A stretch of DNA of 64,000 nt from Brevundimonas vesicularis NBRC 12165 (lineage in GTDB: Bacteria; Pseudomonadota; Alphaproteobacteria; Caulobacterales; Caulobacteraceae), in contig NZ_BCWM01000017.1 in assembly GCF_001592205.1 (NCBI RefSeq), positions 1 to 64,000 on the forward strand. The letters are read 5' to 3'. The notes beneath the pieces were generated by a model. That model did not search any database. It was not told the origin of the DNA and saw only the letters and a list, made by a program, of their open reading frames with translations. Positions within the stretch are counted from its first letter, which is position 1. Every line of letters starts with the position of its first letter. A program made the position numbers and the translations under genes. Below are positions 1 through 9,286 of this stretch, in pieces.

Positions 1-185
1 ATCTCACTATCGCTCCCGTTCCCTCCGCTCTCGCCGCCGCAAGGTCGCAGGCCAGGCGAGCCCTCCATGCGACGAGACGGATGTATTATGGGCCCGTTTG
101 ACCCCTTGGATGGGAGACGGGGGACATAAATCGGCAAGTGGTTGAAATCGCAGCGGATGGACCAGCGTCATTGCGATGGCTGAGC
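1..185. other. No gene recognised
   Basis: I see no convincing coding region, RNA gene or terminator in these first bases. A short open frame on the minus strand exists but has no recognisable protein features and runs through the neighbouring inverted repeat. The stretch is probably the 3' flank of a gene lying to the left of the window. Confidence 0.4.
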
Positions 186-333
186 ATCGTCTCCTCCCCA
201 TGTCATGGGGAGGTGGCTTGACGCGCAGCGGAGAGACGGAGGGGCTCTTCAGCGCATCCCTGACCTCTGTGGGACTGAAAGAACCCCTCCACTGCTTCGC
301 GGTCCCCCTCCCCACAGGTGGGGAGGAGACGAT
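186..333. repeat. Dispersed inverted-repeat element, copy type A
   Basis: The ends form a perfect 14-bp inverted repeat: atcgtctcctcccc at 186-199 against its complement at 320-333. Inside it, a second imperfect pair (239-248 ggaggggctc with 280-289 gaacccctcc) and small hairpins such as ccccatgtcatgggg at 196-210 follow. It begins five bases past the cysS stop codon, so its RNA could act as the 3' end structure of cysS mRNA. The style (alternating CTCCCC/GGGGAG hairpins) resembles the element at 62312-62455, which is nearly the same length. No protein is encoded. REP/MITE-like intergenic repeat is an inference. Confidence 0.7.
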
Positions 334-338
334 TGATC

Positions 339-1790
339 TCAGCCCTTCACGCGCCAGGTGGGGCCGTCGGGGCCGTCCATGACGACGACGTTCAGGGCGT
401 TCAGGCGGTCGCGGATGCGGTCGGCCTCGGGCCAGTCCTTTGCGGCGCGGGCCTTGGCGCGTTGGTCCAGCAGGGCCTCGACCTCGGTCTTCAGCGCGGG
501 ATCGCCGCCCTCGAACCAGGCGTCCGGCGTCAGCGACAGGACGCCGAGCAGCCCGGCCGCTTCCTTCAGGCTCCAGCGCGCCATGGCGACATCGTTGATA
601 TCGGCCTCGGCGTCGTTCAGCAGCTCGCGCAGGGCGTTGCCCAGCCCGAACAGCTGGGCGATCGCGCCCGGCGTGTTGAGATCGTCCTCAAGCGCGTCCA
701 GCACCGGATCCAGAGCGTTCTCGGCCAGCTCCATCTCGGCCTCGTCCAGCGTGGCCTCATCGAAGTCGCCCAGAGCCGCATCGGCGTCACGCAGGACGCC
801 ATACAGCCGGTCCAGGTTCTTGCGGCTCTGCTCCAGCAGCCCCTGGTTCCAGTCCAGCGGCTGGCGATAGTGGGCCGACAGAAGCGCCCAGCGGACGACC
901 TCGCCCGGCATGGCCTGCACCAGATCGTGGAGCAGCAGGACGTTGCCAATCGACTTGGACATCTTCTCGGCGTCCACGGTCAGAAAGCCGTTGTGCATCC
1001 AGTAGCGTGCGTATTCGTCGTGGGCCTGATCGCCATGCGCATGGCCGTGGGCGCAGACGCCTTGGGCGATCTCGTTCTCATGGTGGGGGAAGACCAGGTC
1101 GATGCCGCCGCCGTGAATGTCGATGGGCAGGCCCAGGGTCTTTTCAATCATGGCCGAGCATTCGATGTGCCAGCCAGGACGCCCCTCGCCCCATGGCGAC
1201 GGCCAGGACGGCTCGTCTGCCTTGGACGGCTTCCACAGAACGAAATCGTGGGGGTTCTTCTTGTAGGGCGCGACCTCGACGCGGGCGCCGGCGATCATGT
1301 CGTCCAGGTTCCGACCCGACAGGGCGCCGTAGGCCTTGTAGGACGAGACATCGAACAGCACGTGCCCTTCGGCCGCATAGGCGCAGCCCGCGTCGACGAT
1401 GGCCTGGATCTGATCGACGATGGCTGGGATGTAGTCGGTGACGTGGGGCGCGATATCGGGCGGCGAGACGTTCAGCAGGCCCATATCGGCGAGATAGGCG
1501 GCTTCATAGCGGGCCGTGACCTCTCGGATCGGCACGCCCTCGCGCGCAGCCTTCTGATTGATCTTGTCGTCCACGTCGGTGACGTTGCGGGCGTAGATCA
1601 CATGGTCCGCGCCATAGGTCCGGCGCAGCAGCCGCACCAGGACGTCGAACACCACCGGCGGGCGCGCATTGCCGATATGGGCGTAGTCATAGACCGTGGG
1701 GCCGCAGACATAGAGGGTCACACGATCCTTGTTCCGGGGCTCGAACAGGCGCTTTTCACGGCGCAGGGTGTCGTGGATGTGCAGCGGCAT
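339..1790 (-). CDS. cysS: Cysteinyl-tRNA synthetase
   Basis: Charges tRNA-Cys with cysteine in the cytoplasm; class I aminoacyl-tRNA synthetase, essential for translation. The 483-residue protein has the HIGN signature at 38-41, KMSKS at 276-280, and the catalytic-site zinc ligands typical of the family: C29, C211, H236 and E240 in PHHENE. Length matches the bacterial family (E. coli about 461). The ATG at 1790 gives a normal N terminus directly before the first beta strand. It faces folE across 128 bases. Its 3' end abuts the inverted-repeat element. Identification is secure from motifs. Confidence 0.97.
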   Translation of the reverse strand: MPLHIHDTLRREKRLFEPRNKDRVTLYVCGPTVYDYAHIGNARPPVVFDVLVRLLRRTYGADHVIYARNVTDVDDKINQKAAREGVPIREVTARYEAAYLADMGLLNVSPPDIAPHVTDYIPAIVDQIQAIVDAGCAYAAEGHVLFDVSSYKAYGALSGRNLDDMIAGARVEVAPYKKNPHDFVLWKPSKADEPSWPSPWGEGRPGWHIECSAMIEKTLGLPIDIHGGGIDLVFPHHENEIAQGVCAHGHAHGDQAHDEYARYWMHNGFLTVDAEKMSKSIGNVLLLHDLVQAMPGEVVRWALLSAHYRQPLDWNQGLLEQSRKNLDRLYGVLRDADAALGDFDEATLDEAEMELAENALDPVLDALEDDLNTPGAIAQLFGLGNALRELLNDAEADINDVAMARWSLKEAAGLLGVLSLTPDAWFEGGDPALKTEVEALLDQRAKARAAKDWPEADRIRDRLNALNVVVMDGPDGPTWRVKG

Positions 1791-1918
1791 GGATCAGTCT
1801 TTAGCGGGTTTTCTTGCGGGACGGACGGTCTGTCCCATATAGCGGCCTGATATACAGTCCCGACGGATTGTAGAAGGTAAACCGGGCGACCCGCCCGCTC
1901 CGGCCGGAAATCGAGTTC
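1791..1918. promoter_or_regulatory. Divergent promoter region between cysS and folE
   Basis: Both genes must start here. On the minus strand, GCTATATG (complement of 1836-1843) resembles the Caulobacter housekeeping -10 pattern GCTANAWC, about 45 bases before the cysS ATG. Just downstream of it is an inverted repeat (gggacggac/gtctgtccc, 1818-1836). No convincing -35 hexamer was found for either gene. Promoter assignment is by position and weak motif match only. Confidence 0.35.
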
Positions 1919-2533
1919 ATGAGCGTCACCCCCGCCAAGCCCGTCCTCGTCAGCGACGACAGTGTTCAACGCCCGTCGCGCGAGCAGGCGCTGGAGGCCG
2001 TGCGCACCCTGATCGCCTGGGCCGGCGACAATCCCGACCGTCCCGGCCTGATCGACACGCCCAAGCGGGTGGTCGACGCCTATGGCGAATGGTTCGACGG
2101 CTATGACGCCGATGCGGGCAAGGAGCTGAGCCGCACCTTCGAGGACGTGACCGGCTATGACGACATGGTCATCCTGCGCGACATCGAGGTCGAGAGCCAC
2201 TGCGAACACCACCTGGCCCCGTTCCTGGGCAAGGCCTATGTCGCCTATCTGCCCGGTGAGAAGGTGGTCGGCATCTCCAAGCTGGCGCGGGTTGTCGAGA
2301 TTTATGCGCGGCGCCTGCAGAACCAGGAAACCCTGACCAACGACATCATCGAGGCCATCGAATCGCACCTGCAGCCGCGCGGCGTGGCGGTGCTAGTGGA
2401 CGCCGAGCATCAGTGCATGACCACGCGCGGCGTGCATCATCGGCACGTTTCGACCATCACGACCCGCTTCACCGGCGCCTTCAAGGACGATCCTGCCCTG
2501 GCGGACCGCTTTTTGAAGCTGGCCAAGGCCTGA
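1919..2533 (+). CDS. folE: GTP cyclohydrolase I
   Basis: Converts GTP to 7,8-dihydroneopterin triphosphate, the first step of folate (tetrahydrobiopterin-type) synthesis; homodecamer in the cytoplasm. The 204-residue protein carries the zinc-binding C95 and H98 in [10 protein letters not shown] and C166 in [10 protein letters not shown], matching the C-H-C set of the family, plus the conserved HHRHVST active-site segment at 173-179. An N-terminal tail of about 20 residues is variable. The ATG at 1919 is the first plausible start. Stand-alone gene; no other folate gene is adjacent. Confidence 0.96.
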   Translation: MSVTPAKPVLVSDDSVQRPSREQALEAVRTLIAWAGDNPDRPGLIDTPKRVVDAYGEWFDGYDADAGKELSRTFEDVTGYDDMVILRDIEVESHCEHHLAPFLGKAYVAYLPGEKVVGISKLARVVEIYARRLQNQETLTNDIIEAIESHLQPRGVAVLVDAEHQCMTTRGVHHRHVSTITTRFTGAFKDDPALADRFLKLAKA

Positions 2534-2560
2534 AGGCCGAACCGTCGTGCCTCTGTCGTG

Positions 2561-2597
2561 TATAATTGACGTTCGGGAACGGCAGATCGTTTAGAAC
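2561..2597 (+). promoter_or_regulatory. Possible promoter upstream of exbD
   Basis: TATAAT at 2561-2566 overlaps TTGACG at 2566-2571; TTTAGAAC at 2590-2597 resembles the Caulobacter -10 (six of eight positions of GCTANAWC). The TTGACG to TAGAAC spacing is about 20 bases, longer than ideal. The rest of the 168-base gap before exbD shows no other structure. Weak evidence. Confidence 0.3.
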
Positions 2598-2701
2598 CGC
2601 TTTACAAGCCCGCATCGGGACGCCAAGAACCGATCAAGCCTTCGGGCGATCCATAGGGAAATGTCGGCGCGGAACGCAGCCGGCGAGTAACGGAGACGAG
2701 C

Positions 2702-3136
2702 ATGGCTGCGAAGATCGGCGGTTCCGGTGGGGACAAGCACACGATCGAACAGACGGCGGATATCAACATCACGCCGTTCATCGACATTCTGCTGGTGCTC
2801 ATGATCATCTTCATGGTCGCCGCGCCGATGGCGACCGTCTCGATCCGTCTGGACCTGCCGCCCGCACAGCCGCCCACCAATCCGACCGAAGAGAAGGAGC
2901 CGGTGTACATCACCATCCAGGAAAACGGTCAGCTGTTCCTTTCGGACAAGCAAACCTCGATCGACAACCTTGCCACTGACGTCTGCACCGCCTTGGGCGG
3001 CGGCGCCTGCCAGGAAGAGCGCGTCTTCGTCCGCGCCCAGCCGGAAGTGAAGTACTCGCAATTCATGGAAGTCATGAACAAGATGCAGGAGAACGGTTTC
3101 TTCAAGGTCGGCCTGCTGAACGAAGACATCGAATAG
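2702..3136 (+). CDS. exbD: ExbD/TolR-family biopolymer transport protein, stand-alone
   Basis: Inner-membrane component of a proton-driven motor (ExbBD or TolQR type) that energises TonB-dependent transport or outer-membrane maintenance. The 144-residue protein has the family's short cytoplasmic N terminus, one membrane helix (about 23-43) containing the proton-path aspartate D28 in TPFIDILLVL, and a periplasmic domain. Ribosome site ggagacgag precedes the ATG at 2702. No exbB/tolQ or tonB is next to it, so its stator partner must lie elsewhere. Odd point: the periplasmic domain has C95 and C103, which could form a disulfide. ExbD is preferred over TolR, but they are hard to separate without alignment. 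Confidence 0.9.
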   Translation: MAAKIGGSGGDKHTIEQTADINITPFIDILLVLMIIFMVAAPMATVSIRLDLPPAQPPTNPTEEKEPVYITIQENGQLFLSDKQTSIDNLATDVCTALGGGACQEERVFVRAQPEVKYSQFMEVMNKMQENGFFKVGLLNEDIE

Positions 3137-3160
3137 GACCTTGGTCCTTTCCAGGATTGG

Positions 3161-3194
3161 GGCCGCGTTCCGAAAGGGACGCGGCCTTTTTCTT
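3161..3194 (+). terminator. Rho-independent terminator after exbD
   Basis: Stem ggccgcgt (3161-3168) pairs with acgcggcc (3179-3186); the loop region adds tcc/ggg pairs around a gaaa tetraloop. A T-rich tract (tttttcttt) follows at 3187-3194. It lies 25 bases past the exbD stop and separates exbD from the gamma-glutamyltransferase gene. Confidence 0.9.
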
Positions 3195-3263
3195 TGCCGA
3201 AAGACTTGCCGGATCGATCGACTGCACCCTTGATGCCGCATCGATTGTTCGAGGAGCCCGCCC

Positions 3264-5093
3264 ATGCGTCGTCGCACCTTCCTGTCCGCCCTGCCCGCCG
3301 GTGCGCTGGCGGCGACCGCAGCCCAGGCCCAGCAGGCCTCTCCCGCCGCCCGGCCGACCGAGGCGGCCCCTGCGCCGGCTCGCCCGGCCGACCCCTATGC
3401 CGGCGTCGGCATCGGCGACCGGATTTCGGGACCGAAGTTCATGGGGCGCTCGACCGTCTGGGGTGCGAACGGGGCGGCGGCGACGGCACATCCCGCGGCC
3501 AGTCTGATCGGCATCGACACCCTGCGGCGCGGCGGATCGGCCATCGATGCGGCCATCGCAATCAATGCGGCCCTGGGCTTTCTGGAGCCGGTCGCCAACG
3601 GCATCGGCGGCGACGCCTATTGCATGCTGTGGGACCCCAAACAGAAGAAGGTCGTCGGCCTGAACGGCTCGGGCGCCAGTCCCCGGGGACTCAGCCTGGA
3701 GATCGCGCGATCCAAGGCCATCGACGGCTATCTGCCCCGCTATGGCGCGGTGACGGTCAATGTGCCGGGCACGGTGGACGCCTGGTGGAGCGCGCACCAG
3801 CGGTACGGGAAACTGCCGTGGAAAGAGGTGCTGCTGCCCGTCGCCGAACTTTGCGAACAGGGCGTGCCCGTGCCCCAGGTCATCGCCTACTATCTGGAAC
3901 GCAACATGGCGTCGTTTGATCGGGGCCAGATCCCGATCGAGGAAAACGAGAACCGGAAGCGCATCTGGGCCGCGAGCGGCGCGACGCCGAAGGTGGGCGA
4001 GGTCTTCGCCAATCCCTATCTGGGCAAGACCCTGCGGATGATCGCAGAGGGTGGGCGCGACGCCTTCTACAACGGCCCCATCGCCGATCAGATCGAGGCC
4101 TATTTCAAGCGGATCGGCGGCTGGATGACCCGCGCCGATCTGGCCGCCCATCATACCGAATGGGTCGAGCCGATCCGAACCAACTATCGCGGCGTGGACG
4201 TGTTCGGCCTGGGTCCGAACACCCAGGGGCTTAGCACCAACCAGATCCTGAACATCTGCGAACAGTTCGACCTGAAATCCATGGGCTTCCAGTCCGCCGC
4301 CTCGCTGCACGTTCAGGCCGAGGCCAAGCGGCTGGCGTTCGAGGACCGGGCGCGCTGGTTCGCCGACGACCGATTCTCCAAAACGCCGGTCGAATGGCTG
4401 AACTCAAAGGCCTACGCGGCCGAGCGGGCCAAACTGATCCGGCCCGATCGGGTCATGGACCGCGTCATGCCGGGCGATGCGCCGCACCACGGCGACACCA
4501 CCTATTTCAGCGTCGCCGACGCGGACGGGATGATGGTCAGCTGGATTCAGTCCAACTATCGCGGCATGGGCTCGGGCTTGGCGCCCGACAACGGCTCCGA
4601 ACCGCTGGGCTTCATGTTCCAGGACCGGGGCGAGCTGTTCGCCCTGAGCGACGGCCACCCCAACATCTATGCGCCCGGCAAGCGTCCGTTCCAGACGATC
4701 ATTCCCGGCTTTGCGGTCAAGGACGGCGAGCCGTGGATGGCGTTCGGCGTCATGGGCGGCGCCATGCAGCCCCAGGGCCAGGCCCAGATCATCATCAACA
4801 TGGTCGATTACGGGCTGGAGCCCCAGGCGGCGGGCGACGCCCCGCGCTGGCAACACTATGGCTCGTCCGAACCGACGGGCCAGCCGCAGGAAGGAACCGG
4901 CGTGCTGCATCTGGAAAGCGGCGTGCCCGAGGCGACCAAGGCCCAGCTGCGCGCGATGGGCTGGACGCTGGGTGAACCCGACGGCGGTTTCGGCGGCTAT
5001 CAGAACGTCATGAAACAGATGAACCCCGGCGGACGCTGGACCTATGGCGCGGCGACCGAGATGCGCAAGGACGGGATCGCCCTGGCTTATTGA
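3264..5093 (+). CDS. Gamma-glutamyltransferase family protein, Tat-exported
   Basis: Ntn-hydrolase of the gamma-glutamyltranspeptidase family; such enzymes self-cleave into two subunits and hydrolyse or transfer gamma-glutamyl groups (for example from glutathione) in the periplasm. The 609-residue protein starts with a twin-arginine-like signal (RRRTFLSALP, then an Ala-rich stretch ending near AQAQQ at 24). The catalytic threonine is expected at T412 in GDTTYFSV, where cleavage would release the small subunit; GVMGGAMQPQGQ follows near 495. GGAG precedes the ATG at 3264. The residues that bind the glutamyl carboxylate in classic Ggt differ here (SGLAPDNGSEP region), so the substrate may not be glutathione; a cephalosporin-acylase-like or other acylase role is possible. 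Confidence 0.85.
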   Translation: MRRRTFLSALPAGALAATAAQAQQASPAARPTEAAPAPARPADPYAGVGIGDRISGPKFMGRSTVWGANGAAATAHPAASLIGIDTLRRGGSAIDAAIAINAALGFLEPVANGIGGDAYCMLWDPKQKKVVGLNGSGASPRGLSLEIARSKAIDGYLPRYGAVTVNVPGTVDAWWSAHQRYGKLPWKEVLLPVAELCEQGVPVPQVIAYYLERNMASFDRGQIPIEENENRKRIWAASGATPKVGEVFANPYLGKTLRMIAEGGRDAFYNGPIADQIEAYFKRIGGWMTRADLAAHHTEWVEPIRTNYRGVDVFGLGPNTQGLSTNQILNICEQFDLKSMGFQSAASLHVQAEAKRLAFEDRARWFADDRFSKTPVEWLNSKAYAAERAKLIRPDRVMDRVMPGDAPHHGDTTYFSVADADGMMVSWIQSNYRGMGSGLAPDNGSEPLGFMFQDRGELFALSDGHPNIYAPGKRPFQTIIPGFAVKDGEPWMAFGVMGGAMQPQGQAQIIINMVDYGLEPQAAGDAPRWQHYGSSEPTGQPQEGTGVLHLESGVPEATKAQLRAMGWTLGEPDGGFGGYQNVMKQMNPGGRWTYGAATEMRKDGIALAY

Positions 5094-5120
5094 GATTGGT
5101 CTACGGAGATTGGCCGCCCG

Positions 5121-5483
5121 ATGACCCACGACGAGGTCCGCGCGCTTCTGCTGTCGTTTCCCGGCGTGGAGGATGGCGTGTCTTATGGCGAGCCGTCGTT
5201 CAAGGTCGCGGGCAAGTTCTTCACCTGGATGCGCCCGGCGCTGGACGACAGCATCGTGGTGCATCTGGACAATCTGGATGAGCGCGAACTGCTGATCGAG
5301 ATGGACCCGGCGACCTTTCACTTCACCGACCACTATCGCGACTATCCCATGGTCCTGGCGCGCATCGCCAGCGTCGATCCCGTCTGGCTGAGGGCGGCGC
5401 TTGAGAAGCGATGGCGTCGGATCGCGCCGAAAAGGCTGTCCAAGGCGCATCCAGACCTTATCGGAGCGGGGTCGGGCGCCTAA
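5121..5483 (+). CDS. MmcQ/YjbR family (DUF419) protein
   Basis: Small 120-residue protein of the MmcQ/YjbR superfamily, a double-wing DNA-binding-like fold of unknown function. It shows the typical N-terminal helix and LLSFPGVEDGVSYGEPSF segment (10-27, the pattern P-G-x-x-x-x-x-x-G-x-x-x-F), then KVAGKFFTWM and the later DHYRDYPMVL. A possible GGAG lies 13 bases before the ATG at 5121. It sits 27 bases after the gamma-glutamyltransferase gene and 38 before the aldo/keto reductase, all co-directional, so it may be co-transcribed. Function unknown. Confidence 0.8.
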   Translation: MTHDEVRALLLSFPGVEDGVSYGEPSFKVAGKFFTWMRPALDDSIVVHLDNLDERELLIEMDPATFHFTDHYRDYPMVLARIASVDPVWLRAALEKRWRRIAPKRLSKAHPDLIGAGSGA

Positions 5484-5521
5484 CTACGCCCCTCAAGCGG
5501 ACCCAGCCCAAGGAGCGCCCC

Positions 5522-6364
5522 ATGGCCTATGGCGACCAACCCACGATCACCGTTGACGGTATCGAAATCCCCCTGCTCGGTTTCGGCACCTGGCAGCTGG
5601 AGCCGGACGATGCGCGGCGCATGGTCGCCGAGGCCCTGCGGATCGGATACCGCCACATCGATACGGCCTGGATCTACAAGAACGAGAAGGCTGTCGGCGA
5701 AGGCATCCGGGATTCCGGCGTGGCGCGCGAGGATATCTTCCTGACCACCAAGATCTGGGTCGAACATTTCACCCACGACGCCCTGCTGAAACAGGCCAGG
5801 GAATCGGCCGACAGCCTAGGCACGACGCCGGACCTGCTGCTGCTGCACTGGCCCAAGACGACGCCGACGTTCGAAGAGACGCTGGGCGCCCTGAACGAGG
5901 CCAAGGACCAAGGCCTGACCAAGTCGATCGGCCTGTCCAACTTCCCCTCCAAGGAATTCCGCCAGGCGCAGAGCCTGTCCAAGGCGCGGCTGCTGACCGA
6001 TCAGGTCGAGCATCACCCCTATCTGGGCGTCGATCAGCTGGTGGCGACGGCGGCCGAGTTGGGGTCGTCGATCACCGCCTGGTCGCCGCTGGCGCAAGGC
6101 AAGATCGCCGACGACGCCACGATCAGCGAGATCGCCGGCGCGCACGGCAAGACGAACGGCCAGATCACCCTGCGCTGGCTGATCCAGCACGGGATTATCG
6201 CCATCCCGCGCACGACCAAGGAAAGCCGCGCGCGCGAAAACTTCGACATCTTCGACTTCGCCCTGACGGACGAGGAGATGCAGCGGATGGACGCGCTGGA
6301 TCGCGGCGAACGACTGGGCGACTGGCTGGACCCGGCGTTCGAATGGGACAAGACTGCCGCCTGA
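5522..6364 (+). CDS. Aldo/keto reductase
   Basis: NADPH-dependent reductase of the AKR superfamily (TIM barrel), cytoplasmic; resembles 2,5-diketo-D-gluconate reductase types (DkgA/DkgB) in length (280 residues) and order of motifs. The catalytic tetrad is visible: D47 (HIDTAW), Y52 (IYKNE), K77 (LTTKIW) and H109 (LLLHWP). GLSNF and the C-terminal PRTTKESRARENFDIF cofactor segment are present. The start at 5522 was chosen over an upstream in-frame start because it has aaggagcg seven bases before it and gives the family's N terminus. Physiological substrate cannot be told. Confidence 0.92.
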   Translation: MAYGDQPTITVDGIEIPLLGFGTWQLEPDDARRMVAEALRIGYRHIDTAWIYKNEKAVGEGIRDSGVAREDIFLTTKIWVEHFTHDALLKQARESADSLGTTPDLLLLHWPKTTPTFEETLGALNEAKDQGLTKSIGLSNFPSKEFRQAQSLSKARLLTDQVEHHPYLGVDQLVATAAELGSSITAWSPLAQGKIADDATISEIAGAHGKTNGQITLRWLIQHGIIAIPRTTKESRARENFDIFDFALTDEEMQRMDALDRGERLGDWLDPAFEWDKTAA

Positions 6365-6382
6365 CCGACAAGGGAGGCGCCG

Positions 6383-7045
6383 GTGTTTCGCAAGCGGGAC
6401 CAGCCCAGGCTGTGGCGTGCGACGTTCGCCGTCGTGGGGTGGACCGCGCTGGCGCTTCAATATCTGCTGATGATCGCGCCGGCCCAAGGCTGGACCGTGC
6501 TGGAACGGACGATCAACTACTTCAGCTTCTTCACCATCCTGACCAACATCCTGGTCGCCCTGGCCTTTACCGGGCCGCTGCTGGGTGAAGGATCCCGGCT
6601 GGCCCGCTGGTCCGCCAGCGAAGGCGTCAGGGCGGCCGTCGCCATGTATATCTTGGTGGTCGGGGTGGTGTACCACTTCCTGCTGCACCCCTATTGGAAC
6701 CCGACCGGCTGGTCGCTGGTGGTCAATCTGGTGCTGCACTACGTCATGCCGGCCGTCTTCGTGCTGGACTGGCTGTGGTTCAGCCCCAAGGGCCGGCTGC
6801 GCTGGATCGATCCGGCGAAATGGCTGGCGTTTCCACTTGTCTACGGCGGCTGGACGCTCGTTCATGGGCTGGCGACGCGCTGGTGGCCCTATGGCTTCGT
6901 CAATGTGGATCAGCTGGGACTGGTCCGGGTCGTGGTGATCTTCGGCATGCTGCTGGTGTTTTTCCTGATCGTCGGGCTCGGCCTCGTCGGGCTGGACCGG
7001 CTGTTCGGTCGCGCGACGCGTGACACAGGGGCCACTCCCGCCTAA
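6383..7045 (+). CDS. Pr6Pr family membrane protein
   Basis: Predicted six-helix inner-membrane protein of 220 residues with the Pr6Pr (FAR-17a/AIG1-like) pattern: [28 protein letters not shown] and [15 protein letters not shown], with conserved histidines in helix 3-4 and a late WPYGFVN. GTG start at 6383 is preceded by agggagg (6371-6377), which decides the start. It lies 18 bases after the aldo/keto reductase. Bacterial members have no established function; eukaryotic AIG1/ADTRP relatives are fatty-acid ester hydrolases, so a lipid role is only an inference. Confidence 0.8.
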   Translation: MFRKRDQPRLWRATFAVVGWTALALQYLLMIAPAQGWTVLERTINYFSFFTILTNILVALAFTGPLLGEGSRLARWSASEGVRAAVAMYILVVGVVYHFLLHPYWNPTGWSLVVNLVLHYVMPAVFVLDWLWFSPKGRLRWIDPAKWLAFPLVYGGWTLVHGLATRWWPYGFVNVDQLGLVRVVVIFGMLLVFFLIVGLGLVGLDRLFGRATRDTGATPA

Positions 7046-7055
7046 GCGTCGCGGC

Positions 7056-8585
7056 ATGGCCTACAAATCCCTGCGTGACTTCATCGACCAGCTGGAAGCT
7101 CAGGGCGAGCTGGTGCGGGTGTCCGAACCCGTCTCCACCGTCTTGGAGATGACCGAGATCCAGACCCGGCTGCTGAGGAATGGCGGTCCGGCGGTGCTGT
7201 TCGAAAAGCCGGTCATGCCGGACGGCACGATCAGTCCCATCCCCTGTCTGGCCAATCTGTTCGGCACGGTGAAACGGGTCGCCATGGGGGTTACGCTGGA
7301 GGGCAAGGACCGAACCACGGCGGGCGAACTGCGCGAGGTCGGCGAACTGCTGGCCTTCCTGCGCAATCCGACGCCGCCGCGCGGTCTGGGCGACGCGATG
7401 GAGATGCTGCCGCTGATGCAGACCGTCCTGTCGATGCGGCCCAAGACGGTGAAGAAGGCGCCGGTGCAGGAGGTGGTGCTGAAAGGCGATCAGATCGACC
7501 TGACCGCCCTGCCCGTCCAATCATGCTGGCCCGGCGAGCCGGCGCCCTTGATCACCTGGGGCTTGGTCGTGACCAAGGGGCCGAGCGACGACCGCGAGGA
7601 CGACTTCAACCTGGGCATCTACCGGATGCAGGTACTGGGCAAGGACAAGGCCATCATGCGTTGGCTCGCCCACCGCGGCGGGGCGCAACACTATGCCCGG
7701 CACAAGAAGGCGCGGCCCAAGGAGCCGCTGCCCTGCGCCGTGGTGCTGGGCGCCGATCCCGGCACGATCCTGGCGGCGGTGACGCCGGTGCCGGACACCC
7801 TGTCGGAATATCAGTTCGCCGGCCTGATGCGGGGCGCCAAGGCCGAGTTGGTCCCGTGCAAGACCGTGCCGCTGATGGTCCCGGCCCAGGCCGAAATCGT
7901 GCTGGAGGGCCATGTCCTGCTGGACGAGTTCGAGGACGAGGGCCCATACGGCGACCACACCGGCTATTACAACTCGGTCGAGAAGTTCCCTGTCTTCAAG
8001 GTCAGCGCCATCACCATGCGCCGCGACCCCATCTATCTGACCACCTTCACCGGCCGGCCGCCGGACGAGCCGAGCGTGCTGGGCGAGGCGCTGAACGAGG
8101 TGTTCATTCCCCTGCTGCGCCAGCAGTTTCCCGAGATCACGGACTTCTGGCTGCCGCCCGAGGGCTGCAGCTACCGGATCGCGGTGGTGTCGATGAAGAA
8201 GGCCTATCCGGGCCACGCCAAACGGGTGATGCTGGGCGTCTGGAGCTATCTGCGCCAGTTCATGTACACCAAATGGGTCATCGTCGTGGACGACGACATC
8301 AACGCTCGCGACTGGAAGGACGTCATGTGGGCCATCTCGACCAAGATGGACCCGGCGCGCGACATCACCGTGATCGAGTCGACGCCCATCGACTATCTGG
8401 ACTTCGCCAGCCCCGAGAGCGGCCTGGGCTCCAAGATCGGGCTGGACGCCACCGACAAATGGCCGCCCGAGACCAAGCGCGAATGGGGCGAGGAAATTCG
8501 CATGGACGAGGCGGTCGTCGAACGGGTCAACGACCTATGGGGCCGTCTCGGCCTGCCGGGTGACGGAACGCCGATCTGGAAATAA
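7056..8585 (+). CDS. ubiD: UbiD family decarboxylase (probable 3-octaprenyl-4-hydroxybenzoate decarboxylase)
   Basis: Prenylated-FMN-dependent decarboxylase; UbiD removes the carboxyl of polyprenyl-4-hydroxybenzoate in ubiquinone synthesis. The 509-residue protein matches E. coli UbiD in length and carries the cofactor/metal region [10 protein letters not shown] (185-194) followed by [12 protein letters not shown], and the acidic catalytic loop [11 protein letters not shown] (295-305). The start was set at the ATG 7056 because the longer frame (7020) overlaps the preceding gene and adds a non-family tail. No ubiX flavin prenyltransferase is adjacent. UbiD is the likely specific role; other UbiD-family substrates cannot be excluded. 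Confidence 0.92.
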   Translation: MAYKSLRDFIDQLEAQGELVRVSEPVSTVLEMTEIQTRLLRNGGPAVLFEKPVMPDGTISPIPCLANLFGTVKRVAMGVTLEGKDRTTAGELREVGELLAFLRNPTPPRGLGDAMEMLPLMQTVLSMRPKTVKKAPVQEVVLKGDQIDLTALPVQSCWPGEPAPLITWGLVVTKGPSDDREDDFNLGIYRMQVLGKDKAIMRWLAHRGGAQHYARHKKARPKEPLPCAVVLGADPGTILAAVTPVPDTLSEYQFAGLMRGAKAELVPCKTVPLMVPAQAEIVLEGHVLLDEFEDEGPYGDHTGYYNSVEKFPVFKVSAITMRRDPIYLTTFTGRPPDEPSVLGEALNEVFIPLLRQQFPEITDFWLPPEGCSYRIAVVSMKKAYPGHAKRVMLGVWSYLRQFMYTKWVIVVDDDINARDWKDVMWAISTKMDPARDITVIESTPIDYLDFASPESGLGSKIGLDATDKWPPETKREWGEEIRMDEAVVERVNDLWGRLGLPGDGTPIWK

Positions 8586-8615
8586 GCTTGGCTTTTGGTT
8601 ACGCCGGGGGGCGAT

Positions 8616-9248
8616 GTGAGCGCATTCGAGTTCTTCTTCAGCTTCTACGGCCTGCTCTTGGGCCTGTCCGTGGCCGAACTGGTCGGCGGGTTCGCGCGGG
8701 TGCTGCATGAGAAGCAGCGGATCCGCTTCGGCTGGCTGACGCCGATGTTGGCCCTGTTCGTGGCGATCGACATCGCCACCTTCTGGAACCAGGCCTGGGT
8801 CATCTTCCGCGGCGCGCCGTTCAACACCTTCGTGCTGCTGATTTCACTGGCCATCGCCGCGACCTTCTACGTCGCCGCCAGCGTGACGTTCCCCCGCGTT
8901 TCGGCCGAGGGCGGCGACGAGCGGATCGATCTGGACGACCACTTCTGGTCGCATCGGCGACTGGTGTTCGGCTGCATCCTGGCGGCCAATCTGATCGTGG
9001 CGGTGGTCGTGATTATCCTGGCCCAGCTCAATCCCGGCTTCGCCAAGATCGCCGGCTCGGTGCGGTTGTGGGTCGGGGTCTCCATCTTCGTGATCGGCAC
9101 CGCGACGGCGGCGTTTGCGCCATCGCGCCGGGTTGCGGTCGGCGCCCTGGTCGTCGTTCTGCTCTACAGTCTTTGGCAGATGGGGAACTCGGCGGCCCTG
9201 CTGCTCAAGGCCGGCGGCTGGGCGCCCGTCCTGGGCGGCGGCGGTTGA
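8616..9248 (+). CDS. Unknown multi-pass membrane protein
   Basis: I do not recognise the family. The 210-residue product has about six hydrophobic helices: near residues 4-24 (FEFFFSFYGLLLGLSVAE), 39-58, 68-90, 120-145, 155-172 and 180-198, with a charged loop ERIDLDDHFW in the middle. The GTG at 8616 is chosen because ggggggcgat lies just before it; a TTG 21 bases upstream is in frame but lacks a site. It follows ubiD by 30 bases. No transporter signature is visible. Confidence 0.7.
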   Translation: MSAFEFFFSFYGLLLGLSVAELVGGFARVLHEKQRIRFGWLTPMLALFVAIDIATFWNQAWVIFRGAPFNTFVLLISLAIAATFYVAASVTFPRVSAEGGDERIDLDDHFWSHRRLVFGCILAANLIVAVVVIILAQLNPGFAKIAGSVRLWVGVSIFVIGTATAAFAPSRRVAVGALVVVLLYSLWQMGNSAALLLKAGGWAPVLGGGG

Positions 9249-9286
9249 AACCTTGTCAGGGCGACGCAATCGGCTCACGAAAGGCC

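Noticed and set aside
7..315. 102-codon open frame on the minus strand at the window start
   Set aside because: Spans the inverted-repeat element and has low-complexity Pro/Arg sequence with no features.
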